A stretch of 64,000 nucleotides of DNA from CSP1-4 sp963777975 (GTDB taxonomy: Bacteria; Chloroflexota; Limnocylindria; Limnocylindrales; CSP1-4): positions 124,001-188,000 of the forward strand of contig CAVZSO010000009.1 in the NCBI GenBank assembly GCA_963777975.1, written 5' to 3'. Positions 1 to 7,297 of this stretch are shown piece after piece. Position 1 is the first letter of the stretch. The number at the start of each line of letters is the position of its first letter. The notes under the pieces are model-generated. The model saw only the letters and a list, made by a program, of their open reading frames with translations. It was not told where the DNA came from and ran no database searches. Made by a program: the position numbers and the translations under genes.

Positions 1-675
1 GGCCGGACCGGGCTCGACTGGGTCATCCTGGACCTTGAGCACAGCCCGCTGACAGAGACCGACCTACTGACCAGCATCTACGCCCTCCAGACGACGCCAG
101 CGGCCGCCCTCGTCCGCGTCGAGGAAGGCACCCGCCTGCGCATCGGCCGGGTCCTCGATCTCGGGGCCGAGGGCGTGATGATCCCCCGCCTCGAGACGGT
201 CGAGCAGGCCGCCGACGGCGTTGGCTGGATGCGCTTCGCACCAGACGGGATGCGCGGCTTGGCGCTCTCGACTCGCGGCGCCGGCCAGAGCTCCGTCGCC
301 CACGCCGACGTCCAGAAGCTCAATGCGTTGCCGGTCGGCATCTTCCAGATCGAGAGCCCGGCGGCTGTCTCGAACGCGGACGCCATGGCCTCCCTCGACG
401 GCGTCGACGTCCTGTTCGTCGGTCCCACCGATCTCTCGCACAGCCTGGGCGTGCCCGGCCAGTTCCAGCACCCGACTTTTCTGGCCGCCCTCGACGCAGT
501 CGGCGCGGCCTGTCGAGCACACGGCAAGGCGGCGGGCATCCTCCTCAAGGGCGCCGAGGACGTACCCGCCTACCTCGACCGTGGCTACACGTTCATCGGC
601 CTGGGCTCAGACGGTGGCTGGATCTCGAGCGGCGCGCGCGTCGTGCTGGAGATGGCGCGCAACTTCACGAGCTGA
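1..675 (+). CDS. HpcH/HpaI-family aldolase, 5' end cut by the window edge
   Basis: This is the C-terminal 224 residues of a class II (metal-dependent) 2-keto-3-deoxy acid aldolase of the HpcH/HpaI/GarL family. The frame is open from base 1. It begins inside the DLEHSP segment, which carries the family's catalytic His. GVMIPRLE follows, then FQIESP and VGPTDLS, whose Glu and Asp are the usual divalent-metal ligands. The family cleaves 2-keto-3-hydroxy diacids to pyruvate (or a keto acid) and an aldehyde. The substrate cannot be told from this fragment. Because the start is missing, operon context is unknown. The gene converges on the 789-2096 gene, with a long hairpin between them. Confidence 0.85.
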   Translation, partial: GRTGLDWVILDLEHSPLTETDLLTSIYALQTTPAAALVRVEEGTRLRIGRVLDLGAEGVMIPRLETVEQAADGVGWMRFAPDGMRGLALSTRGAGQSSVAHADVQKLNALPVGIFQIESPAAVSNADAMASLDGVDVLFVGPTDLSHSLGVPGQFQHPTFLAALDAVGAACRAHGKAAGILLKGAEDVPAYLDRGYTFIGLGSDGGWISSGARVVLEMARNFTS

Positions 676-735
676 CGTCAGGTTCGCGTAAGTCCTGACG
701 AGCTACCGACGACGGCGCGACTCGGATCGCACGGC

Positions 736-764
736 GACACCGGCGGGACGATCCCGCCGGTGTC
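736..764. terminator. perfect 13-bp hairpin between convergent genes
   Basis: GACACCGGCGGGA at 736-748 is the exact reverse complement of 752-764, with a 3-base loop. It lies between the stop of the aldolase (675) and the stop of the minus-strand propeller protein (789). There is no T-run on either side, so it would be a U-less hairpin terminator acting in both directions. This is inference from position and symmetry. Confidence 0.6.
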
Positions 765-788
765 AGGAGCGTGGTGCAGGTCCGAAGC

Positions 789-2096
789 CTAGGGCGTCGG
801 AACCCAGGATCCGTAGTACGCCCAGCCGTTGGTCGTGCTGCCGAGGTCGGGGAACGTGTTGCTGAGCGGTGCCGGGTTGCTGCCATCGGCATCCATCAGC
901 CACAACCCATTCCGACCGACCTGCGGAGAACCTTCGACGCCGTGAAGGTTGTTGTGGAAGTACAGGATCCGCCCGTCCGGCGTCCAACTCGGAGCACCGG
1001 TCGCCTGAGTGCCGCTCTCCGTGAGCTGCTGCAGGTCGGTGCCGTCGGGCCGCACGCTGAAGATACTGCTCGGACCGGTTCCTGCCGAGTTGTAGAGGGG
1101 GCTTGTCGCGAACACGATCCGTGACCCGTCCGGGGACCACGACGCGTCGCCGACATCTGTGAGTTGCAAGTTGATCTCATGGCTCTTGCCACTGGCGATG
1201 TCGTAGATCATCAGCTGTGACGAGAGGAGCTTCCCGGATGCGTCAATGTGAACCAGTCTGTAGACGATCTGGGCTCCGTCGGGCGACCATCGGGGTTGCT
1301 CCGGGCCACCGCCAGTGCCGTCAGTAGCCGGGTCCAGCACGCCGGTCGAGTCGAGCGGCGTAACCTTGCCCGTGGCGAGGTCACGGATGGCGAGGCTGGC
1401 CGTCTTACCGTCGTAGTGCGAGAAGACGATCCGCAGCCCGTCCGGCGCGAATGCGGGAAAGTCATCGTGGCACTGACAGGCGGTGGACACGAGTACGGGA
1501 GCGTCCCCGTCGATGGCGGCAAGCCAGATCTGGTCGGCGGTGCCGTGACTTGCAAAGGCCACCTTCGTCCCGTCTGGAGACACACTCGCGTGGTCCTTGC
1601 CGCCTGCCGGCTGGCCGGGCATGAACTCCCGCAGGCCGCTGCCGTCGGGGTTGATCAAGTAGAACCGCCTGATTTCCGCGTTCGGTTCGTTGGCGGCCTC
1701 TGATCCGTCGAATGCGTTGCCGAAGTGCTCGAGCAGGATGGTGCCTTTCATGCCGCGAAGGTCGGCCGTCGGGCTGGCCGCAGGCACGACAGCGGCCGAC
1801 GCGCTCGGCGCCAGCGTTGGGGTCGGCGTCGCAGGGGCGCCGATGTCGGGCCCCCCTCCGCCTCCGAAGAGGTAGTAGCCGCCGCCGAGCAGCAGCACGC
1901 CGATGACGGCTGCCGCGGCGACGCGCAAGACGTTTCCGTTCATTGGGATGAACCTCCAGGCGACGCCGAAGCGCCACTGTCTCGTGTGGTCAAGGCGATC
2001 GGAGGCTGTCAGCAGGATGCGATCCGGCGCTCGTGCCGGGGCCTCCTCATCCAGCCAATCGGAGAGCAGCTGTTCGACGTCGGGCCCGGCGTTCAT
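789..2096 (-). CDS. Sigma-module membrane protein with TolB-like beta-propeller (module 1 cargo, putative anti-sigma)
   Basis: A 435-residue protein. Its cytoplasmic N-terminus (about 1-50) holds the WLDEEAPARAPDRI segment that recurs in the other module cargo proteins. A membrane segment follows at about 55-78 (VIGVLLLGGGYYLFGG), then an Ala/Pro/Thr/Ser linker. The extracytoplasmic part has repeated PDG-containing blades (SPDGTKVAF, SPDGSRIVF, TPDGRILYF) typical of PD40/TolB propellers. The start overlaps the sigma gene stop as ATGA, so the pair is translationally coupled. By analogy with membrane anti-sigma factors, the short N-terminus probably holds the sigma factor and the propeller senses an outside cue. 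No zinc-binding anti-sigma motif is visible, so the role is inferred. Confidence 0.75.
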   Translation of the reverse strand: MNAGPDVEQLLSDWLDEEAPARAPDRILLTASDRLDHTRQWRFGVAWRFIPMNGNVLRVAAAAVIGVLLLGGGYYLFGGGGGPDIGAPATPTPTLAPSASAAVVPAASPTADLRGMKGTILLEHFGNAFDGSEAANEPNAEIRRFYLINPDGSGLREFMPGQPAGGKDHASVSPDGTKVAFASHGTADQIWLAAIDGDAPVLVSTACQCHDDFPAFAPDGLRIVFSHYDGKTASLAIRDLATGKVTPLDSTGVLDPATDGTGGGPEQPRWSPDGAQIVYRLVHIDASGKLLSSQLMIYDIASGKSHEINLQLTDVGDASWSPDGSRIVFATSPLYNSAGTGPSSIFSVRPDGTDLQQLTESGTQATGAPSWTPDGRILYFHNNLHGVEGSPQVGRNGLWLMDADGSNPAPLSNTFPDLGSTTNGWAYYGSWVPTP

Positions 2097-2637
2097 GCGC
2101 TGACCTCCTTGGCCGTCTGCCGTGCGTCCGCCTCGAGCGCGAGGCGCATGGCTTCGGTCGCGTAATGGAGCCGGGACTTGGCGGTCCCGGCCGGGATCCG
2201 GAGGGTTGCGGCCGTCTCCTCGATGGAGAGGTCGAGATAGAAGCGAAGGACGATGACCGTCCGATGGTCGACGGACAGGCGCTGGAAGCCACGCTGGAGC
2301 AAGTCGCGCGTGGCGAGCTCGGCGGAAGAGTCGGAACGCGAGGGCTCGACGCGCAGGACGGCGATGGTCGCCGCCTGTCGCCGGCCGCGCTTGAACTCGT
2401 CGTTCACGTGGTTGATGAGGAGCCGGCGGAGCCAGGGTCGAAGCGGTCGGGATCGCGCAGGCTGGGCAGGTCGCGCCAGCAGGCGACGAGCGTCTCCTGG
2501 ACGGCGTCCTCGGCACGATCGGCGTCGCGCAGGATGAGGCGCGCCACGGCGAAGAGCCGGTCCACGACGCTCGACATGATCACGTCGAACGCCTCCCGGT
2601 CGCCCTTGGCTGCTCGCTCCACGAGCGCTCGCTCCAT
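2093..2637 (-). CDS. ECF sigma factor, module 1 (single-base frameshift)
   Basis: Region 2 is intact in the first frame (start ATG at 2637, DRLFAVARLILRDADRAEDA, then WRDLPSLRDPDRFDP). The frame then breaks near 2435, and the protein resumes one base over as WLRRLLINHV and continues to region 4 (LSVDHRTVIVLRFYLDLSIE, TAKSRLHYATEAM). The two paralogues in this window have WxHRILV at exactly this point, so one base is missing within CCC. Restored length is about 181 residues, normal for the family. GGAAGGG lies 6-12 bases upstream of the ATG. The stop overlaps the next gene by ATGA. Either a sequencing deletion or a recently inactivated sigma gene would explain it; I favour the former. Confidence 0.8.
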
Positions 2638-2682
2638 CGCGATCCCTTCCCTCCGGCGCGACCGAGGTGGCCGCGCTACACC

Positions 2683-2712
2683 CTACTGTCTCCAGCGGGG
2701 GCGGAAAGGTTC
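2683..2712 (-). promoter_or_regulatory. Candidate ECF-type promoter of module 1
   Basis: On the minus strand GAACCTTTC (2712-2704) is followed after 15 bases by CAGTAG (2688-2683), 45 bases before the sigma start. Related pairs precede the other two sigma genes at 4328-4358 and 6613-6643. The AACC/AACG-TTT element with a 15-17 base spacer resembles ECF -35 elements, which suggests autoregulation. This is the weakest of the three copies. Confidence 0.45.
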
Positions 2713-2739
2713 ACCGGCTTCTATAAGCGCGACGAGAGA

Positions 2740-2776
2740 GCAAAGTAAGGCCCGGCGGGTTGAGTCCCGCCGGGCC
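2740..2776 (-). terminator. Rho-independent terminator after module 2
   Basis: GGCCCGGCGGG (2749-2759) pairs exactly with CCCGCCGGGCC (2766-2776) around a 6-base loop. Read on the minus strand, the stem is followed by TTACTTTGC. It lies 35 bases past the stop of the 2811-3701 gene and before the module 1 promoter, so it separates modules 2 and 1. Confidence 0.8.
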
Positions 2777-2810
2777 GATGATCGGGGGAGCCGGAGGGGT
2801 TTCGTAACGT

Positions 2811-3701
2811 CTAAGGCGCCGCGCTCGCTGACGGCGACAGGTCGGGAGAGGGCGAGGCGCTGGGGGTCGTGAAGCGCACAGTGCTCAGGAACCCCTTCAG
2901 CAGCTCACTGAAGTCACCCCGCCATTCGGCGAACACATACCCGCGATCGCCGACGACGACGGCCGCGATGGACGACTCACATCCAAGGTAGATCTGTCCC
3001 GGATGACCGTCGACCGTGACCGGCTGCTGTCCGATTGGTGTGTCGCACGGGACGAAGGCTGCCTGGTACCACGCGTCCGTCGTCGTCCCCGGCTGCACCG
3101 GCGATGAGAACCCAGAGACGGCAACTTGATAGTCGTTCGGGCCCATGACGAACCGGTCCGCGGCGGGTGTCAACCAGTCGTTCCGGTCGACCTCGGGCGA
3201 CCAATCCCTTGTGCCACGCTCGGCACTCGTCGCCGCGCTGGTCGGGGTGCAGCCTTGACAGAAATTGGGCTTGTCCATCGTTCCCACCGAGGTCGGGGGA
3301 TAGGCGATCTCGTACCCATATCGATCAGAGACGAACGGGGTCCAGCCCGTCGTGTCGACGGGCGTGGGTTCTGGCGTCGGGGTCGGGGTCGACGGGGCCG
3401 ACGAGGGCGATGCCGTTGGCGGCGGTGTCGGGGTCGCCGCGGGCTGTCCGCCAAGACCTGGCCCGCTTCCACCGAAGAGATAGATCCCTACGCCGAGCAG
3501 CAGCAGGCCGATGACGGCCGCCATGCCGACGCGCAGAGGCGTGTTCATGGTCGGGAACCTCCACGGGATGCCCAGATCCCGTTCTTGGGGAATCGTTTCG
3601 ATGGCCAGCAGGACGGCCTGGATCGCGCGGTCAGGCGCCTGGTTCGCGCCAGGCTCCAGCCATGCCCGGGCCGTTCGCTCGAAGGACCGTTCGTCATTCA
3701 T
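2811..3701 (-). CDS. Sigma-module single-pass membrane protein (module 2 cargo, putative anti-sigma)
   Basis: A 296-residue protein with the same plan as the module 1 cargo. Its N-terminus resembles that of module 1 (AWLEPGANQAPDRAIQAVL, then WRFPTMN). One membrane helix sits at about 57-76 (VGMAAVIGLLLLGVGIYLFGG). A Pro/Thr/Ser linker follows, then a roughly 170-residue extracytoplasmic domain starting WTPFVSDRYGYEIAYPP that ends in a Ser/Pro tail. The outer domain has four Cys (CQGC plus two more) and resembles lipoprotein-like domains that begin YGYxIxYP. The start overlaps the sigma stop (ATGA at 3698-3701). The outer domain differs from module 1, consistent with one shared signalling head carrying swapped sensors. 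Confidence 0.75.
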   Translation of the reverse strand: MNDERSFERTARAWLEPGANQAPDRAIQAVLLAIETIPQERDLGIPWRFPTMNTPLRVGMAAVIGLLLLGVGIYLFGGSGPGLGGQPAATPTPPPTASPSSAPSTPTPTPEPTPVDTTGWTPFVSDRYGYEIAYPPTSVGTMDKPNFCQGCTPTSAATSAERGTRDWSPEVDRNDWLTPAADRFVMGPNDYQVAVSGFSSPVQPGTTTDAWYQAAFVPCDTPIGQQPVTVDGHPGQIYLGCESSIAAVVVGDRGYVFAEWRGDFSELLKGFLSTVRFTTPSASPSPDLSPSASAAP

Positions 3702-4249
3702 GCCAAACGGCCCTCCTTGACGACGGGCTCTGCGTCTGCCTCGATGGCAGCTCGCAGGGTCCGTGTGGCGTAATGCAATCTGGATCGGGCGGTTCCGGCT
3801 GGGATGCCGAGCGTTTCGGCGATCTCGACCAGGGGCAGCCCGACGTAGTGGTGGTACACGAAGACCGCCCGCTGTTCGAGCGGAAGGCGGCGGAAGGCCC
3901 GCTCCAGCTCGTCGCGGTCGGCGACGGAGAGATGCGCATCGGGGGCGACCGGTCCGTCGACCGGCAGCACCCGCACGTTCGTCGTCCAGCGCCGGCTGCG
4001 CCTGGCCTCGGCGTAGCAGGCACGAACGAGGATGCGATGGACCCAGGCCTCGAAGCGATCGGGCTCCCGCAGGTGCGGCAGCTCGCGCCAGGCCGTGATG
4101 AGGGCGACCTGCAGGGCGTCCTCGGCGAGGTCCGAGTCGCGCAGGATCCGATGGGCCACCGCGAACAGCGTGTCGCTCACCTGATGCACCAGGCTTGCGA
4201 ACGCGTCGCGATCACCTTTCCGGGCCCGCTCGACCAGGTCTCGCTCCAC
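3698..4249 (-). CDS. ECF sigma factor, module 2
   Basis: A 183-residue intact sigma-70-family ECF factor. Region 2 covers about residues 8-75 (DTLFAVAHRILRDSDLAEDA, then RFEAWVHRILVRA). Region 4 covers about 125-175 (LPLEQRAVFVYHHYVGLPLV, then GTARSRLHYATRTL). The start is GTG at 4249, with GGAGG five bases upstream. The last codon overlaps the cargo start by ATGA. It is the best template for restoring the frameshifted module 1 sigma. The shared upstream motif suggests it drives its own operon. Confidence 0.9.
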   Translation of the reverse strand: MERDLVERARKGDRDAFASLVHQVSDTLFAVAHRILRDSDLAEDALQVALITAWRELPHLREPDRFEAWVHRILVRACYAEARRSRRWTTNVRVLPVDGPVAPDAHLSVADRDELERAFRRLPLEQRAVFVYHHYVGLPLVEIAETLGIPAGTARSRLHYATRTLRAAIEADAEPVVKEGRLA

Positions 4250-4327
4250 CGACCCCTCCGATGGATGGCGCGCCTAACGGCGAGTCACCCGGTGGGTGGC
4301 CGCGTCGTTGGTCGGCGCGACTCACCC

Positions 4328-4358
4328 ACTATGAGCGGTGGCGGAAGGCGAAACGTTC
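4328..4358 (-). promoter_or_regulatory. Candidate ECF-type promoter of module 2
   Basis: GAACGTTTC (minus strand, 4358-4350) lies 16 bases before CATAGT (4333-4328), 78 bases upstream of the GTG start. CTCATAGTGG is identical to the sequence upstream of module 3. The sharing of both blocks between modules is the evidence; promoter function is inferred. Confidence 0.55.
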
Positions 4359-4417
4359 AGGTCACGCGGAACGGAGCAGGAGTTCACCTACCCAGGCGTG
4401 AACCGCGATTCGCTGCG

Positions 4418-4900
4418 CTAGCTGCCGGGCGACGGGGGCGGCCCTGGCTCGATATGGATCGAGTCGATGATCGCCTGCAACGTCGCGAGGTCATCCGCGG
4501 TCGTGCCCGCTGGGATCCGGGCGGTGAACGTGAACCGAGTGCCGTCGACGTCGAGGGCATAGATGCGGTTCGTCTCGGCGTTGCCCTGCACGTAGTGAGG
4601 ACTACCGTCGGGTGAGGCCCAGAGCCAGAAGCCGGACACATCGTCAAACCTGCTAGCAAGGTCGGGGCAGGTGACGATATCGGTGGCGACGGTCAGCTCG
4701 ACGTACATCCCGCGACGTCCGTCGATGGTCACGTCCGTGATCGGGCCGGCCGTGATCCCGGGTTGGCTGGCAAGCGCCTCGAGCAGAGCGTCCACACCCG
4801 GCCCGGGCGGGGGATCGAGCAGGGTGTGATCCGTGCAGGGATGATTGAAGCGGCTGCCGACTTGCCACACATAGATGGCTGGCTCCACGTTCATCGGCAT
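4418..4900 (-). pseudogene. Truncated C-terminal domain of a module cargo protein
   Basis: From the ATG at 4900 this gives about 160 residues. It carries the outer-domain signatures GVDALLEALASQPG, YVELTVATDI and FWLWASPDG, then YALDVDGTRFTFTA and ADDLATLQAIIDSI. The neighbour at 4975-6016 has the matching GTVDGLVAAMSRWPGFEATA and VDVNGTLLVIRT parts. This piece has no APDR head, no membrane helix and no sigma partner, and it starts just past a hairpin. It looks like the tail of a duplicated cargo gene. The upstream ATG at 4969 sits inside the hairpin and is less likely. It may still be expressed as a stand-alone protein. Confidence 0.55.
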
Positions 4901-4942
4901 GGTGAGGGCCCCGTCCGGGCGAACCCGATCGGGGCCTCGATG

Positions 4943-4969
4943 AGGTGCGGCCGAATACGGCGGCCGCAC
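4943..4969 (-). terminator. Perfect 10-bp hairpin after module 3
   Basis: GGTGCGGCCG (4943-4952) pairs exactly with CGGCCGCACC (4960-4969) around a 7-base loop. It begins 6 bases past the stop of the module 3 cargo gene (4975). It has no U-tract, like the hairpin at 736-764. Confidence 0.6.
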
Positions 4970-4974
4970 CCCGA

Positions 4975-6016
4975 CTACGGGCTGGGCGACGCGGACGGTC
5001 CGAGCTCGATGGCGATCGAGTCGACGATCTGCTGCATCGCCACCTGGTCCGCCGCATGGCGCGTCGGGTCATCGGGGATGCCGTTGGACAGCTCGTTCGG
5101 AGACGTGTCAGGGAAGTCCGTCGTCCGGATGACGAGCAGCGTGCCGTTGACGTCCACGATCCTGAACGTGCCCGGGCGCGATGGCCCCCGTGCACCGACC
5201 ATCGGATACCCGTCGACGGCCCCGCCCTGGGGGATCGTCCATAGCGACTGGCTGAAGCAGTCCGCGGCTGTGCGGGTGGAAGTGAGCTCGATGAGCTGCC
5301 CGCTGTACCCGCCGACGACCGGTGGGGGCGGGCGCCGTCGCCTCGAACCCGGGCCATCGGCTCATCGCCGCCACCAGCCCGTCGACGGTGCCGGTCTCGG
5401 CTCGGTCGTAGGTGCCCTTCGTTGGATCGCACGGGTCTTTCGCCACCGCACCGACCCCGATTGAACTCGAGGCCCCAGCCGGAGCCTTAACGGTGCCGGC
5501 GTCGACGAGGAGTGCCGTCGAAGGCGTCGTGCCCCGTGTAGGGCTGCCACTCGAACCAGCCGGCCGGCACATCCATGGTGATCTCGCCCGGCCACACATC
5601 CCCCGTGAGACGGTAGGTCCCCGGCGCAGGCAGTTGGGGGCGCCGCCGCCCGGACTGCATGCCACGTATGGCGCATCCTTCAGCATCGCGGGGCCGGCGA
5701 TGCGGACGGCGTCGGTGGCAGCGAAGGTGACGACGAGAGGTCGCGGTCGGTCCGGACGTGCCGATGCCGCCCAGCCGGTTACCAGGAAGGTAGATGCCAC
5801 CGGCGAGGATGATGAGCAGGCCCACCACCGCGGCCGCGGCGTATCCGCGAACGCGTTGCCGTTCATGTTGAAGGTCCTCCGAGCAGCGCCGAAGCGCCGC
5901 TGTGATGTCACGTGGACCTCGTCGAGGGCGGCCTGAAGCGAGCGGTCCGGCATCTCGGTCGGCCCGTCCTGCAGCCAGGACTGGGCGATCCGGTCGAAGT
6001 CGGCGTTCTGGTTCAT
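4975..6016 (-). pseudogene. Sigma-module membrane protein, module 3 cargo, broken by many frame changes
   Basis: The recognisable pieces run in order but hop between frames. The head is QSWLQDGPTEMPDRSLQAAL, from ATG 6016. The membrane helix VVGLLIILAGGIYLPG follows, then PLVVTFAATDAV. Next are PGTYRLTGDVWPGEITMDV and GWFEWQPYTGHDAF, then ALLVDAGTV, GSGWGLEF and VGAVAKDPCDPTKGTYD. The end is VVGGYSGQLIELTST with ELSNGIPDDPTRHAADQVAM. At least five, probably seven, single-base shifts are needed between about 5830 and 5325, with the last in a C-run near 5325. Restored length would be about 345 residues with the same plan as modules 1 and 2. The start overlaps the sigma stop by ATGA. It is either a decaying gene or an unusually error-rich stretch of the assembly. 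Confidence 0.6.
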
Positions 6017-6570
6017 GCCATGTGCTCCCGCGAGGATGGAGTCACCGTCCGGGCATCCGCCTCGAGGGCGGCCCGGAGGGTGTTGGTGGCGTAGTGGAGC
6101 CTCGACTTGACGGTGCCGAGCGGGACGTCGAGCGTGTCGGCGATCTCGCCCAGCGTCAGGCCGAGGTAGTGATGGAAGACGAAGATCGCTCGCTGCTCCG
6201 GCGGCAGGCGCCGGAAGCCGCGGTCGAGGGTGTCGCGATCGACCACGTCCTGGGTCGTGTCACGGCTGGCCGGCCCATCGGCGGGCAGCACCCGCACGTT
6301 GGCCGTCCAGCGCCGTTCCCGCCGCGCTTCCGCGTAGCAGGCGTGGACGAGGATGCGATGGAGCCAGGCGTCGAAACGCTCGGCCTCGCGGAGCCCCGGG
6401 AGCTCGCGCCAGGCCGTGACGAGCGTCTGCTGCACGGCGTCCTCGGCCCGGTCGACGTCACGCAGGATCCGATGCGCGACGGCGAAGAGCCGATCTGCCG
6501 AGCCGCGAGCGAGGGAGGCGAATGCCTCCTCGTCCCCGGATCGAGCCGCCAGGACGAGCGACCGATCCAC
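6013..6570 (-). CDS. ECF sigma factor, module 3
   Basis: An intact ECF sigma factor: region 2 DRLFAVAHRILRDVDRAEDA with RFDAWLHRILVHACYAEARR, and region 4 LPPEQRAIFVFHHYLGLTLG with GTVKSRLHYATNTLRAAL. I chose the GTG at 6570 (185 residues, VDRSLVLAARSGDEEAF) because GGAG lies six bases upstream and the N-terminus then lines up with the module 2 sigma. An in-frame ATG at 6633 would add 21 residues but would cross the candidate promoter. The stop overlaps the cargo gene start (ATGA at 6013-6016). Its closeness to the module 2 sigma indicates tandem duplication. Confidence 0.88.
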   Translation of the reverse strand: MDRSLVLAARSGDEEAFASLARGSADRLFAVAHRILRDVDRAEDAVQQTLVTAWRELPGLREAERFDAWLHRILVHACYAEARRERRWTANVRVLPADGPASRDTTQDVVDRDTLDRGFRRLPPEQRAIFVFHHYLGLTLGEIADTLDVPLGTVKSRLHYATNTLRAALEADARTVTPSSREHMA

Positions 6571-6612
6571 GCTGCACTCCACTAGGGGGCGTCCCGTCTG
6601 GACGCTTCGACC

Positions 6613-6643
6613 ACTATGAGTGGGCGAGTGCACGCAAAAGGTT
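6613..6643 (-). promoter_or_regulatory. Candidate ECF-type promoter of module 3
   Basis: AACCTTTT (minus strand, 6643-6636) is followed after 17 bases by CATAGT (6618-6613), 42 bases before the GTG at 6570. CTCATAGTGG matches module 2 exactly. It supports autoregulation of the sigma modules or cross-talk between them. Confidence 0.55.
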
Positions 6644-6728
6644 TGATTTCAGCCCCGTGGGGGCCGCGATCCGGGTTCGAGCGAGCGCGATCTCGACTCG
6701 CTTCGACATCCGACCGGTCCGCCCTCGC

Positions 6729-6741
6729 TAGACTTCCGAAG
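6729..6741 (+). promoter_or_regulatory. -10 box TAGACT abutting the DinB gene (leaderless)
   Basis: TAGACT at 6729-6734 ends seven bases before the ATG at 6742, so transcription would start at or within a base or two of the start codon. No Shine-Dalgarno sequence lies in the gap. The same arrangement recurs across the window. Confidence 0.6.
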
Positions 6742-7281
6742 ATGACCGACCCACTCCGACCGACCTCAGCCGTGGAACCCATGGATCCCGAGACGCTGAT
6801 CGCCCGGATGCAGGCCGCCGAGGAGCGGCTGGCCGCGCATGCCGCCGCCCAGCGACCGGGCCTGACGCGGGCCGACGAGGCGACCGGCGAACGTTGGGAG
6901 CAGGGTCAGGTCTTTGCCCACCTCGCCGAGTTCCCGACGTATTGGGTCGGCCAGATCCGGGCCATCCTGGCCGCCCGCGCGGCTGGCGAACCCGAGCCGA
7001 TCCCGTTCGGCCGGATGAAGACCGACCCCGGTCGCCTGGGGCCGATCGAGGCCCGGCGCGAGGAAGACCCGATGGGCCTCCTCCGTGACGTCGACAGCGG
7101 CGTCAGCGCAGCGAGCGGCCTGTGTCGATCGATGACGGCCGACGACTGGCAGACATGCGGCCTCCATCCCACGCTCGGGTCGATGACCGTGGCGCAGATC
7201 GTCGCCCGCTTCCTGGCCGATCATCTCGAGGAGCACGCCGCACAGCTCGACGAACTCGTCAGCGGCACCACGGACGGCTGA
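6742..7281 (+). CDS. DinB-like four-helix protein
   Basis: A 179-residue protein resembling the DinB/YfiT-like (DUF664) metal-binding helical bundle. The key stretches are WEQGQVFAHLAEFPTYWVGQI near residue 55, with an early His, and VAQIVARFLADHLEEHAAQL near the end, with two His. Members bind a divalent metal through three His; some are thiol-dependent transferases, and most have no known substrate. The ATG at 6742 is preferred because a -10-like box lies directly before it; longer in-frame starts cross that box. The next gene starts 17 bases downstream on the same strand, so the two may be co-transcribed. Confidence 0.75.
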   Translation: MTDPLRPTSAVEPMDPETLIARMQAAEERLAAHAAAQRPGLTRADEATGERWEQGQVFAHLAEFPTYWVGQIRAILAARAAGEPEPIPFGRMKTDPGRLGPIEARREEDPMGLLRDVDSGVSAASGLCRSMTADDWQTCGLHPTLGSMTVAQIVARFLADHLEEHAAQLDELVSGTTDG

Positions 7282-7297
7282 ACCGGGACGCCGGCGG

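Noticed and set aside
6571..6633. Upstream ATG at 6633 as the start of the module 3 sigma factor
   Set aside because: It would cross the candidate promoter, lacks a ribosome-binding site, and adds residues absent from the module 2 paralogue.
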